This document shows positions 6,896 through 13,657 of a stretch of DNA of 19,721 nucleotides, piece after piece. This DNA is from Prevotella sp. Its GTDB lineage: Bacteria > Bacteroidota > Bacteroidia > Bacteroidales > Bacteroidaceae. Positions within the stretch are counted from its first letter, which is position 1; each line of letters begins with the position of its first letter. The stretch is taken from NCBI GenBank assembly GCA_024681875.1, contig JAILAA010000098.1:1-19721 (forward strand), written 5' to 3'. The position numbers and the translations under genes are program-made. Under the pieces are notes generated by a model. The model searched no databases and was not told where the DNA came from. It saw only the letters and a list, made by a program, of their open reading frames with translations.

Positions 6896-8089
6896 ATGGA
6901 AAAAAGACGGACAGTTATTATCGGAGGCGGGGCAGCAGGCTTTTTCCTGGCCATCAACCTGAAGGAGATGTGTCCGCAGATGGAGGTGACCATCATGGAG
7001 CGTGCCCAGCGGGTGCTGAGGAAGGTGGAAGTAAGCGGCGGTGGACGCTGCAACCTGACGAACACCTTTGAGGATATACGTGACTTGAAAGACGTCTATC
7101 CGCGTGGCCACCAGCTTTTGAAACGGCTCTTCCGTCAGTTCGACCACCATGACACCTGGCAGTGGTTCCAGCAGCGGGGCGTCAGGCTGGTGGCTCAGGA
7201 CGACCACTGTGTGTTTCCGCAGTCGCAGGACGCCCATACTATCATCAATCTTTTTCTTTCCGAGGCCCACCGACTGGGCGTCATCATCCAGACAGGACGT
7301 GGCGTCAGCTCACTCGACGAGCTGGCCGACGATGACTATGTCTGTGTCACCACAGGCGGACAGCCTCGCCGTGAGGCACTTGCCTGGCTGGGGCAGGAGG
7401 TGGAGGAACCCGTGCCGTCGCTGTTTACGCTGAGCATCGACGATACGGCACTCACCAGCCTGACGGGTACGGTGGTGGAGCGTGCCTCGGCTATGATTCC
7501 TGGCACGAAACTACGCGCTCATGGGCCGCTGCTCCTCACCCACTGGGGCATGAGCGGTCCCTGCATCCTACGGCTGTCAAGCTATGCCGCCCGTCATCTG
7601 GCCGAGGCGCACTACCACTCGCCGCTGCTGGTAAACTGGACAGGCGCTACAGAGACAGAGGCTGTGGGGGCGCTTCAGGAGCAGATGCACCAATATCAGC
7701 AAAAACGCATCACAACCGTACCGCCGATGGCGCTGCCGCAGCGGCTGTGGGCTTTTCTGTCTGGGAAAGCATTGCAATCTCGTGCACTTGCCCCGTGGAG
7801 TAGCCTCAATGCGAAAGAGGTGCACCGGCTGGCCAATGTGCTCACTGCCGACGTGTATCAGATCAGCGGTCGCGCACCCCATCGCGACGAGTTCGTCACC
7901 TGTGGCGGAGTGAGTCTGCGTGCCGTCAATCCTCAGACACTGGAAAGCCGCACTCGTACAGGCCTGTTCTTCGCCGGTGAGGTGCTTGACATCGACGGCG
8001 TCACTGGCGGCTTTAACTTTCAAGCCGCCTGGACCACTGCCTACACTGTGGCCCGAGGCATCGCATCAGACAGCTTGCGTGAAAACTAA
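6896..8089 (+). CDS. HI0933/BaiN-like FAD-dependent oxidoreductase
   Basis: This 397-residue cytoplasmic flavoprotein belongs to the HI0933 (YhiN/BaiN-like) family. The N-terminal dinucleotide-binding motif is IIGGGAAGFFLAIN (residues 8-21), followed by the family signature SGGGRCNLTN near residue 50. The middle has GTKLRAHGPLLLTHWGMSGP, and the C-terminus has GLFFAGEVLDIDGVTGGFNFQAAW, the FAD-contacting segment of the family. Length is normal for the family (about 400 residues). Start ATG 6896 puts the GGG motif at the usual distance from the N-terminus. Physiological substrates of most members are unknown; the bile-acid role of BaiN in clostridia should not be assumed here. It follows the second kinase by 49 bp on the same strand, so readthrough is possible. 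Confidence 0.88.
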   Translation: MEKRRTVIIGGGAAGFFLAINLKEMCPQMEVTIMERAQRVLRKVEVSGGGRCNLTNTFEDIRDLKDVYPRGHQLLKRLFRQFDHHDTWQWFQQRGVRLVAQDDHCVFPQSQDAHTIINLFLSEAHRLGVIIQTGRGVSSLDELADDDYVCVTTGGQPRREALAWLGQEVEEPVPSLFTLSIDDTALTSLTGTVVERASAMIPGTKLRAHGPLLLTHWGMSGPCILRLSSYAARHLAEAHYHSPLLVNWTGATETEAVGALQEQMHQYQQKRITTVPPMALPQRLWAFLSGKALQSRALAPWSSLNAKEVHRLANVLTADVYQISGRAPHRDEFVTCGGVSLRAVNPQTLESRTRTGLFFAGEVLDIDGVTGGFNFQAAWTTAYTVARGIASDSLREN

Positions 8090-8111
8090 TGCAAGTATTT
8101 CGTAGAAAAAA

Positions 8112-8143
8112 TTTGGCCATTTCATCAGAAAATAGTATTTTTG
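8112..8143 (+). promoter_or_regulatory. Promoter of the sirtuin gene
   Basis: TTTG at 8112-8115, 20 bp, then TATTTTTG at 8136-8143 followed by C: a near-ideal Bacteroidota promoter. The predicted transcript starts near 8150, giving a leader of about 16 nt before ATG 8166. It separates the sirtuin from the upstream flavoprotein gene. Confidence 0.65.
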
Positions 8144-8165
8144 CATTGTTAAAAACAAAGACAAG

Positions 8166-8861
8166 ATGAGCAAGAAGAAAATCGTTGTTTTGACAGGAGC
8201 CGGCATGTCGGTGGAGAGCGGTTTAAAGACATTCCGCGACGCCGACGGCCTGTGGGAGGAGTACCCTGTGGCTCAGGTGGCAACGCACGAAGGCTGGGAG
8301 GCTGATCCCGTGCTGGTGACAAACTTCTATAACATGCTACGCAAGAAGTGCTGGGGCGTGAAGCCCAACGAGGGCCATCGGCTGGTGGCTGAGTTGGAAA
8401 AGAAATATGACGTGACGGTGGTGACGCAAAATGTCGACAACCTGCACGAGATGGCTGGCTCTACCCATGTGGTGCATTTGCACGGCGAACTGATGAAGGT
8501 CTGTTCCAGTCGTGATGTCGACGACCCGCGCTACATTCAGCAGCTCACACCCGAGAATTGTGAGGTGGAGCCAGGCACGAAGGCGGGCGACGGCTCGCTG
8601 CTGAGACCCTACATTGTCTTCTTTGGCGAGGCCGTTCCGAATATCTCCGTTGCCATCGAGTATGCCCAGCTGGCCGACATCTTTATTATCATCGGCACGT
8701 CGCTGAATGTCTATCCCGCCGCTGGCCTTTTCCACTATGTGCGGCCTGGCGTGCCTGTTTATCTCATCGACCCCAATCCCATTAGCGTAGGCGGGAGCGT
8801 AAAACAGATTCAGAAAGGCGCTTCTGAGGGTATGCGCGAGCTGATGAAGATACTCGGCTAA
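8166..8861 (+). CDS. Sir2-family NAD-dependent protein deacylase (sirtuin) without zinc cysteines
   Basis: This 231-residue cytoplasmic protein resembles bacterial CobB sirtuins, which remove acyl groups from lysine using NAD. Visible motifs are GAGMS (residues 11-15), FRDADGLW, TQNVDNLH (87-94), HLHGEL with catalytic His106, LRPYIVFFGE, and GTSLNVYPA near 178-186. The small domain normally has two Cys-x-x-Cys pairs binding zinc; here only Cys113 (VCSSRD) and Cys132 (ENC) are found, so the zinc site is missing. CobB and SIRT5 use a Tyr-x-x-Arg pair to recognise succinyl-lysine; here the region reads FYNMLRKK, with Tyr55 and Arg59 one residue further apart. Substrate preference is therefore uncertain. 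It has its own promoter and precedes greA with another promoter between them. Confidence 0.88.
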   Translation: MSKKKIVVLTGAGMSVESGLKTFRDADGLWEEYPVAQVATHEGWEADPVLVTNFYNMLRKKCWGVKPNEGHRLVAELEKKYDVTVVTQNVDNLHEMAGSTHVVHLHGELMKVCSSRDVDDPRYIQQLTPENCEVEPGTKAGDGSLLRPYIVFFGEAVPNISVAIEYAQLADIFIIIGTSLNVYPAAGLFHYVRPGVPVYLIDPNPISVGGSVKQIQKGASEGMRELMKILG

Positions 8862-8882
8862 ACGTTTTTTAACGCGAAAAAC

Positions 8883-8913
8883 TTTGACAGTTGGGGAAAA
8901 AGGCATAACTTTG
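8883..8913 (+). promoter_or_regulatory. Promoter upstream of greA leader
   Basis: TTTG at 8883-8886, 19 bp, then TAACTTTG at 8906-8913 followed by C. The start would be near 8920, giving a leader of about 107 nt before greA. A weaker candidate, TAAAATTG (9010-9017) with TTTG at 8984-8987 (22 bp apart), lies beyond the terminator and would give an almost leaderless greA message. Confidence 0.6.
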
Positions 8914-8940
8914 CACCCACTAACAACAACTTAACAGGAC

Positions 8941-8986
8941 AAGGATTCCGACCCTGAGAGAATGGTCGGGATTCTTTACTTTTTTT
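8941..8986 (+). terminator. Intrinsic terminator in the greA leader (attenuator or sRNA terminator)
   Basis: A 13-bp stem, 8941-8953 with 8964-8976, is fully paired including two G-T pairs, has a 10-nt loop, and is followed by TTTTTTT at 8980-8986. It lies about 20 nt after the predicted transcription start and 40 nt before greA ATG. It can stop readthrough from the sirtuin gene and also transcripts from the promoter at 8883-8913, releasing an RNA of about 65 nt. Confidence 0.7.
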
Positions 8987-9026
8987 GAAAATACCAAAAA
9001 CGTAAATCGTAAAATTGTAATCTAAG

Positions 9027-9494
9027 ATGGCATACATGTCACAAGAGGGCTATGATAATCTCATAGCCGAACTGAAGCGCTTAGAGGGCATTGAGCGCCC
9101 CAAGGCGTCGGCCGCTATTGCGGAAGCCCGCGACAAAGGCGACCTGAGTGAGAACAGCGAGTATGAGGCTGCTAAAGAGGCACAGGCACACTTGGAGTCG
9201 AAGATTAACCAGCTGAAGGTGGCTATCTCTGAAGCAAAGATTGTCGACACGTCAAGACTTAGCGCCGACTCAGTACAGATCCTCTCTAAAGTGGAGATGA
9301 CCAATATGGCTAATAAAGCCCATATGACCTATACTATCGTCAGTGAGAGCGAGGCCGACCTGCGTCAGGGTAAGATCAGTATCCAGACACCTATTGCACA
9401 AGGCTTGCTCAACCACAAAGTAGGTGATGAAGTGGAAGTGAAAATTCCTCGTGGCACCATTAAGCTGCGCATTGACAAAATCACTGTGGGATAA
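9027..9494 (+). CDS. greA: Transcription elongation factor GreA
   Basis: This 155-residue protein has the two-domain layout of GreA. An N-terminal antiparallel coiled coil (about residues 5-75) carries the conserved tip ARDKGDLSENSEYEAA, where Asp39 and Glu42 match the acidic pair that enters the RNA polymerase secondary channel and stimulates transcript cleavage. A C-terminal FKBP-like domain (about 80-155) ends with GDEVEVKIPRGTIKLRIDKI. Length is normal for the family. GreA rescues backtracked RNA polymerase. The start MAYMSQEGY is used; Met4 is an alternative with no visible ribosome binding site for either. The leader contains an intrinsic terminator. The HIT gene follows 30 bp downstream across a 7-bp repeat, suggesting an operon. 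Confidence 0.96.
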   Translation: MAYMSQEGYDNLIAELKRLEGIERPKASAAIAEARDKGDLSENSEYEAAKEAQAHLESKINQLKVAISEAKIVDTSRLSADSVQILSKVEMTNMANKAHMTYTIVSESEADLRQGKISIQTPIAQGLLNHKVGDEVEVKIPRGTIKLRIDKITVG

Positions 9495-9497
9495 TGA

Positions 9498-9525
9498 TGA
9501 ATTTTGAATTATAAATTATTATAAA
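9498..9525 (+). repeat. Heptamer repeat between greA and the HIT gene
   Basis: Degenerate 7-bp units TGAATTT, TGAATTA, TAAATTA, TTATAAA run from just after the greA stop (9492-9494) to the first base of the HIT gene start codon. Every unit is A/T rich and most contain TGA or TAA. Confidence 0.5.
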
Positions 9526-9926
9526 TGGATATTTTCAGTAAGATTGCAGCTGGCGAGATTCCCAGCTATAAGTGTGCCGAGAACGACGAGTTCTACGCTT
9601 TTCTTGACATCAATCCCTTGGTAAAAGGCCATACGCTGGTCATACCGCGCCGTGAGGTGGACTATTTCTTTGACATGGAGGACGACGAGCTGGCGCGCTA
9701 TCAGCAGTTTGCCAAGCGTGTGGCCATCGCCATCAAACAGGCTTTCCCCTGCAAGAAAGTGGCACAGGTGGTGCTGGGCCTTGAGGTTGCTCATGCACAC
9801 ATCCATCTCATTCCTATGCAGAGCGAGGCTGACGCCGACTTCCGTCGCGAGAAGCTGAAACTGAGTGCCGAGGAGATGCAACAGACTGCCGATAAGATTC
9901 TTGCTGCGTTCTCCAATAACCAATAA
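9525..9926 (+). CDS. HIT-family nucleotide hydrolase
   Basis: This 133-residue cytoplasmic protein is a histidine-triad protein of the Hint type. The triad reads HAHIHLIP, His90, His92 and His94, preceded by GLEVAH. The N-terminal segment IFSKIAAGEIPSYKCAEND and GHTLVIPRREVDYFFD near residues 35-50 are typical of bacterial HIT proteins. Family members hydrolyse nucleoside phosphoramidates and related AMP-lysine or AMP adducts; the real substrate in this organism is unknown. The length fits the family. The last codons and the stop lie inside a tandem 7-bp repeat that continues to purN. It is probably expressed together with greA and purN. Confidence 0.93.
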   Translation: MDIFSKIAAGEIPSYKCAENDEFYAFLDINPLVKGHTLVIPRREVDYFFDMEDDELARYQQFAKRVAIAIKQAFPCKKVAQVVLGLEVAHAHIHLIPMQSEADADFRREKLKLSAEEMQQTADKILAAFSNNQ

Positions 9927-9947
9927 CCGTTAACCAATAACCGTTAA
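9913..9947 (+). repeat. Heptamer tandem repeat bridging HIT stop and purN start
   Basis: Five 7-bp units: CCAATAA, CCAATAA, CCGTTAA, CCAATAA, CCGTTAA. They cover the last codons and TAA stop of the HIT gene and end one base before the purN ATG. All units end in TAA, so all three frames are closed within the array. Confidence 0.75.
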
Positions 9948-9948
9948 G

Positions 9949-10515
9949 ATGAACATTGCCGTCTTTGCATCGGGCAGCGGGTCGAACTGCGAAAACCTCA
10001 TCCGTCACTTTGCTGACTCAGAGGTGGCTCGCGTGGCTGTTGTTGTCTGCAACAAGCCCGACGCCTACGTCTTGGAGCGTGCCCGCAAGTTGGGCGTGCC
10101 TTCCGTCGTTGTAACCCGACAGGAGTTGCAGCAGCCAGAGGTCGTCATGCCCCTGATGGAGAAGTATCAGATAGGCTTTGTGGCTTTGGCCGGTTTCCTG
10201 CCTATCGTGCCCGATTTTCTCATCAATGCTTTTCCGCGCCGCATGGTCAATATCCACCCGTCGTTATTGCCGAAGTTCGGTGGTAAGGGTATGTGGGGGC
10301 ATCATGTGCATGAGGCTGTGAAGGCCGCCGGTGAGACAGAGACGGGCATGACTGTGCACTATGTCACATCGCAGTGTGATGGAGGCGATATCGTTGCTCA
10401 GTTCCGCACACCCCTTGATCCTGCCGATACCCCTGATGACATTGCCGCAAAGGAACATGTCTTGGAAATGAAGTATTTCCCACAGGTGGTGGAAGAACTC
10501 GTCAGTCATTTGTAA
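9949..10515 (+). CDS. purN: Phosphoribosylglycinamide formyltransferase (GART)
   Basis: This 188-residue cytoplasmic enzyme transfers a formyl group from 10-formyltetrahydrofolate to GAR, the third step of purine synthesis. The N-terminal phosphate loop is ASGSGSNCENL (residues 8-18). The catalytic Asn101 and His103 are in NIHPSLLPK, and Asp144 in the HYVTSQCDGGD stretch completes the active site. After the catalytic motif the sequence FGGKGMWGHHVH replaces the loop seen in E. coli PurN; as I recall this is usual in Bacteroidota. Start ATG 9949 leaves the normal short N-terminus. The gene follows the HIT gene by 22 bp of repeat. No other purine genes are in the window. Confidence 0.95.
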   Translation: MNIAVFASGSGSNCENLIRHFADSEVARVAVVVCNKPDAYVLERARKLGVPSVVVTRQELQQPEVVMPLMEKYQIGFVALAGFLPIVPDFLINAFPRRMVNIHPSLLPKFGGKGMWGHHVHEAVKAAGETETGMTVHYVTSQCDGGDIVAQFRTPLDPADTPDDIAAKEHVLEMKYFPQVVEELVSHL

Positions 10516-10538
10516 TCATCCTAAAATAGTAATCATCC
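10513..10538 (+). repeat. 9-bp direct repeat between purN and the GH9 gene
   Basis: TAATCATCC occurs at 10513-10521, where its TAA is the purN stop codon, and again at 10530-10538, 17 bp apart. It is another short repeat covering a gene junction, but without the 7-bp period seen elsewhere. Confidence 0.5.
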
Positions 10539-10545
10539 AGAGGAT

Positions 10546-12249
10546 ATGAAGAGAAACATATTGTTCATCACCTTACTCCTTGCTGTATGTTCGGCAGTAC
10601 AGGGCAAGGTGCAGATTCGTCGTAATCAGGTAGGCAACTATCCTGGGCAAGAGCATGTGATTGTTGTTGAGGGCGTGAATCCCTCTGGAAAGATGCGTGT
10701 AACGACGCCTGACGGGCGTGTGTTGAAGCCGAAAGTGGTGCGCAAAGCCGTCTCGCCGTGGTCGAAGAAGGCACGCTACATCGTTGACCTTGGCGATTTG
10801 GCTGACATTGGCAACTATCACGTCAGCGTAGGTGGCGAAGTGTGCGACCTCGTGGTTGATGAACATCCCTATAGCGCCATTGCTACGTCATCGCTGCGCC
10901 TCTTCTATCTCATCCGCTCTGGTGTGCCCATTGACCAAGCAGGTGTCTACAACCGTCCTGCAGGTCATCCCGACAATATGGTGATGGTGCACCCGTCTGC
11001 TGCTTCGACGCTTCGTCCGGCTGGTACCATCATCAGTTCACCCTACGGTTGGTATGACGCGGGCGACTATAATAAATATGTGGTTAATTCCGCATTCAGC
11101 ATGGGTCTGATATTTGCCGTCTATGAGCAGTTGCCGGATTATTTCGCACGCTTAAAGACCGACATCCCCGAGAGCCATAACGCAACGCCGGACGTGTTGG
11201 ACGAGATGATGTTCAATCTGCGCTGGCTCATCACCATGCAAGATCCTTTCGATGGTGGTGTCTATCATAAGCTGACAACACCCAATTTTGAGTCGTTCGT
11301 TCTGCCCAAAGACTGCCGCCAGCCGCGTTTCGTGGTGCAGAAGAGCGTGACGGCTACGCTTGACTTTGCCGCCGTAATGGCTGATGCAGCGCGTCTGTTC
11401 GAGCCTTTCGGTCAGGATTATCCTGGCTTCTCTGCGCTGGCCGCTGCTATGGCCGAGCGTGCCTATCTGTGGGCCAAGGCCAATCCCACGGCCTTCTATC
11501 ATCAGGAGCAATTGAAGGATCCCGCTATCACCACGGGCACCTACGGCGACAATAGGGCCCGCGATGAGTTTTTCTGGGCTGCTACGGCGCTCTATCGCCT
11601 GACTGGCAAGCAGCAATACCTTGACGACGCCCGTCAGTATCAGCCTGAGGCCTTCACTACTCCCACATGGGGCAATGTGGCCTCGTTAGGCGCTTTCGAG
11701 TGGCTGGCTTTTGGCGACAAATCGGCATTGTATGAAACGATGTTGCAGCAGCTGGTAGCCTATTGTGAAGCTTCCGTGAAGGATGTGGACAAGTCTTGCT
11801 TCCAGTCGCCCTACGGCAATAAGGCAGCTGACTTTGGCTGGGGGTGTCTGGCTGAGTTCTGCTGCTGTCAGGCCGTAGCCCTGCTTTATGCTGACAGGCT
11901 GACTGAAGAGTCCTATCGACGCTTCGCCTTTGAGAATGCAGACTATCTGTTAGGCCGCAATGCTACTGGCTATTGCTTCGTGACTGGATTCGGTGACCAG
12001 AGTCCCATGCATCCGCACCACCGCATCTCTGAGGCCGACGGTATTGAGGCTCCTTTCCCAGGTATGCTCGTGGGTGGTCCGAATCCGGGTCAGCAGGACA
12101 AGTCTGACATGCCCGTTCCATACGTCTCTAATTATCCCGACGAGTCATATATGGACGTGATGCAGTCTTACGCCTCCAACGAAATTGCTATCAACTGGAA
12201 CGCCTCTCTCGTGGCTTTCCTTTGCTGGCTTGATGCGCTGAGGCCGTAG
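10546..12249 (+). CDS. Secreted glycoside hydrolase family 9 enzyme (endoglucanase-like)
   Basis: This 567-residue exported protein has a signal peptide (residues 1-20, ending AVQG), an N-terminal Ig-like domain of the CelD_N type (about 21-105), and a GH9 (alpha/alpha)6 barrel. The catalytic base motif is YGWYDAGDYNKY with Asp171 and Asp174. The His motif is HPHHRIS (489-495), and the catalytic acid Glu546 is in YASNEIAINWNA. GH9 enzymes mostly cut beta-1,4-glucans; some bacterial members act on short oligosaccharides, so a beta-glucan is likely but unproven. Cys15 precedes SAVQG but the lipobox is poor (LAVC), so I favour signal peptidase I. No SusC/SusD or other polysaccharide genes are nearby. 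It starts 30 bp after purN and converges on the efflux operon. Confidence 0.92.
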   Translation: MKRNILFITLLLAVCSAVQGKVQIRRNQVGNYPGQEHVIVVEGVNPSGKMRVTTPDGRVLKPKVVRKAVSPWSKKARYIVDLGDLADIGNYHVSVGGEVCDLVVDEHPYSAIATSSLRLFYLIRSGVPIDQAGVYNRPAGHPDNMVMVHPSAASTLRPAGTIISSPYGWYDAGDYNKYVVNSAFSMGLIFAVYEQLPDYFARLKTDIPESHNATPDVLDEMMFNLRWLITMQDPFDGGVYHKLTTPNFESFVLPKDCRQPRFVVQKSVTATLDFAAVMADAARLFEPFGQDYPGFSALAAAMAERAYLWAKANPTAFYHQEQLKDPAITTGTYGDNRARDEFFWAATALYRLTGKQQYLDDARQYQPEAFTTPTWGNVASLGAFEWLAFGDKSALYETMLQQLVAYCEASVKDVDKSCFQSPYGNKAADFGWGCLAEFCCCQAVALLYADRLTEESYRRFAFENADYLLGRNATGYCFVTGFGDQSPMHPHHRISEADGIEAPFPGMLVGGPNPGQQDKSDMPVPYVSNYPDESYMDVMQSYASNEIAINWNASLVAFLCWLDALRP

Positions 12250-12255
12250 GAGAAG

Positions 12256-12296
12256 GCACTGATGCGTTTTTGTAGGGCTATTGTCCTACTGAGTGC
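12256..12296. other. Nested hairpin at convergent gene ends
   Basis: An outer stem GCACT/AGTGC (12256-12260 with 12292-12296) encloses GTAGGGC/GTCCTAC (12272-12278 with 12283-12289, loop TATT). It lies between the GH9 stop and the end of the TolC-like gene. No T tract follows on either strand, so an intrinsic terminator is not supported; it could still hinder transcripts running into each other. Confidence 0.3.
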
Positions 12297-13654
12297 TTAT
12301 ACTCTAATAATTTGTTCTGATAATCAGCGTATGCATCGGTCTGCTTGTCGCGTGCCTGCTGAAAGAGCAGCTGCGCCTCAAGCAGATCGCTAATTCTTGC
12401 TGTACCTGCGTGGTAATAATCTCGGTTAAGGCGTAGGTTCTCCTCAGCCTGCTCAATGCCGCGCTGGGCCAACAGGAGTTGCTGATAGGACTCCTGTACG
12501 CCGTTCCATGTGTTCTGTCTGCGGATTTGCAGCAGCTGGGCATTGTCTTCCAACTGTTCCACAGCCTTTTGGTATTCAGCCTTCTTGCGTTTGATGGCGT
12601 GCGAGCCGCCCCACCAGTCGCTGATGGGTACGCTGACGGTGGCAAAGATCATGGCAAAGGTGTGGTCATTGTCCATCAGGTTGTGGTAATTGTATCCGGC
12701 CCCGACGGCCACGGTGGGCATGTTCTTCCCAATGGCTATCTTGCGCTGAAGGTTGGTGGCTTCCACCTGCTGTTGCAGGAGCTGGTATTCAGGCAGAAGT
12801 CCCAATAGATCCTCCCCTTGCCCTTCCCTGTTGAGGGAGGGGAGTAAACAGTCTTGCTGATCAAGACGGGGAACTGCTACCTCGAAGTTGTATATGCTCT
12901 CCTCTCCCACTGGAGAGGGGGTGAGGCATGCATACTGGCCTAAGAGTTGCTTGACAATGAAGATGCCGTTCTGCAGTTTGAGGCGCTGGCTCTCGATGTC
13001 GTTCTGTCGCAGCTGCACCTGCAGCAGGTCGTTGCGCATGGCTACGCCAGCCCGCACGGCCACTTCTACATCTTTATGGATACTTGCCAGTAGCGTGTCG
13101 ACGGCATCGAGCGTTCTTGTCTTCTCCTGCAGAGACACCAGTTGCCAGTAGTATTTCTCTACGGTCTCCTCCACCTCGTTCTCCGATAGCTGGAGCTGCA
13201 GTCGGCTGACGTCCTCGCCCACCTTGGCCAGCTTGTTGCCGCTGGTAATCTGGCCGCCAGCATATATGGGCTGTATGGCGCTGACGCTGGCTATGGTGCC
13301 GTTTTTCATCATCGAGATGCTGACAGGGCTGGCCAATGCGGCGAGTGCTTCGACAGGAAGCATCTGACTCATCATGGAGCCCATCTCCGCAGGAATCATC
13401 TCCGAAGGGTTCATCTCCATCTTCGCCATGCCGCGGTTGGCGTTGAACCAAAGCCCTGTGCCGCTGACGTTAGGGAAATATTTGGTGAAGGCCTCCTTGC
13501 GCTGCTCGCTGGCAGCTTCGATGCTGAGCCGTGCGTTGCGGATGGCGATGTTGTTGTGAAGGGCGGAGTCCTTGAGCTGTTCTAACGTGTAGTTTTGGGC
13601 TGCAACAAAGTTGCTGCATACAGAACAAAGGATGAGGAATATCAGTTTTTTCAT
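12278..13654 (-). CDS. TolC-family outer-membrane efflux protein
   Basis: This 458-residue protein has a signal peptide (residues 1-19, ending VAAQ) and the two-fold outer-membrane efflux repeat of the TolC/OEP family. Long helices carry typical stretches such as LEQLKDSALHNNIAIRNARL near the N-terminus and RISDLLEAQLLFQQARD near the C-terminus. It would form the trimeric channel that carries pump substrates across the outer membrane. It is the third gene of the operon, 3 bp after the RND pump. Two in-frame GC-rich palindromic stretches, encoding TPSPVGEE (about residue 246) and LPSLNREGQGED (about residue 271), interrupt the loop between the two helical halves and look like insertions. ATG 13654 places the signal peptide directly at the start. 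Confidence 0.92.
   Translation of the reverse strand: MKKLIFLILCSVCSNFVAAQNYTLEQLKDSALHNNIAIRNARLSIEAASEQRKEAFTKYFPNVSGTGLWFNANRGMAKMEMNPSEMIPAEMGSMMSQMLPVEALAALASPVSISMMKNGTIASVSAIQPIYAGGQITSGNKLAKVGEDVSRLQLQLSENEVEETVEKYYWQLVSLQEKTRTLDAVDTLLASIHKDVEVAVRAGVAMRNDLLQVQLRQNDIESQRLKLQNGIFIVKQLLGQYACLTPSPVGEESIYNFEVAVPRLDQQDCLLPSLNREGQGEDLLGLLPEYQLLQQQVEATNLQRKIAIGKNMPTVAVGAGYNYHNLMDNDHTFAMIFATVSVPISDWWGGSHAIKRKKAEYQKAVEQLEDNAQLLQIRRQNTWNGVQESYQQLLLAQRGIEQAEENLRLNRDYYHAGTARISDLLEAQLLFQQARDKQTDAYADYQNKLLEYKHSVGQ
12812..12844 (-). repeat. GC-rich palindromic insertion in the TolC-like gene
   Basis: CTCCCC (12812-12817) pairs with GGGGAG (12839-12844) and TCCCT pairs with AGGGA around the loop GTTG, leaving a bulge on one side. 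On the coding strand it is read as LPSLNREGQGED. It keeps the frame open and shares its CTCCCC/GGGGAG ends with the 77-bp element at 337-413. Confidence 0.55.
12901..12918 (-). repeat. Second palindromic insertion in the TolC-like gene
   Basis: A perfect 7-bp stem (12901-12907 with 12912-12918, CCTCTCC/GGAGAGG) has the loop CACT. It is read in frame as part of TPSPVGEE. It lies 57 bp from the other palindrome, in the same inter-helix loop of the protein. Confidence 0.5.
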
Positions 13655-13657
13655 GGG

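Noticed and set aside
10546..12249. GH9 gene as part of a polysaccharide utilisation locus
   Set aside because: No SusC/SusD, transporter or other carbohydrate-active gene lies next to it; the neighbours are purN and an efflux operon.
12272..12289. Hairpin as terminator for the GH9 gene or the efflux operon
   Set aside because: No T tract follows on either strand; the T run at 12267-12271 precedes the stem on the plus strand.
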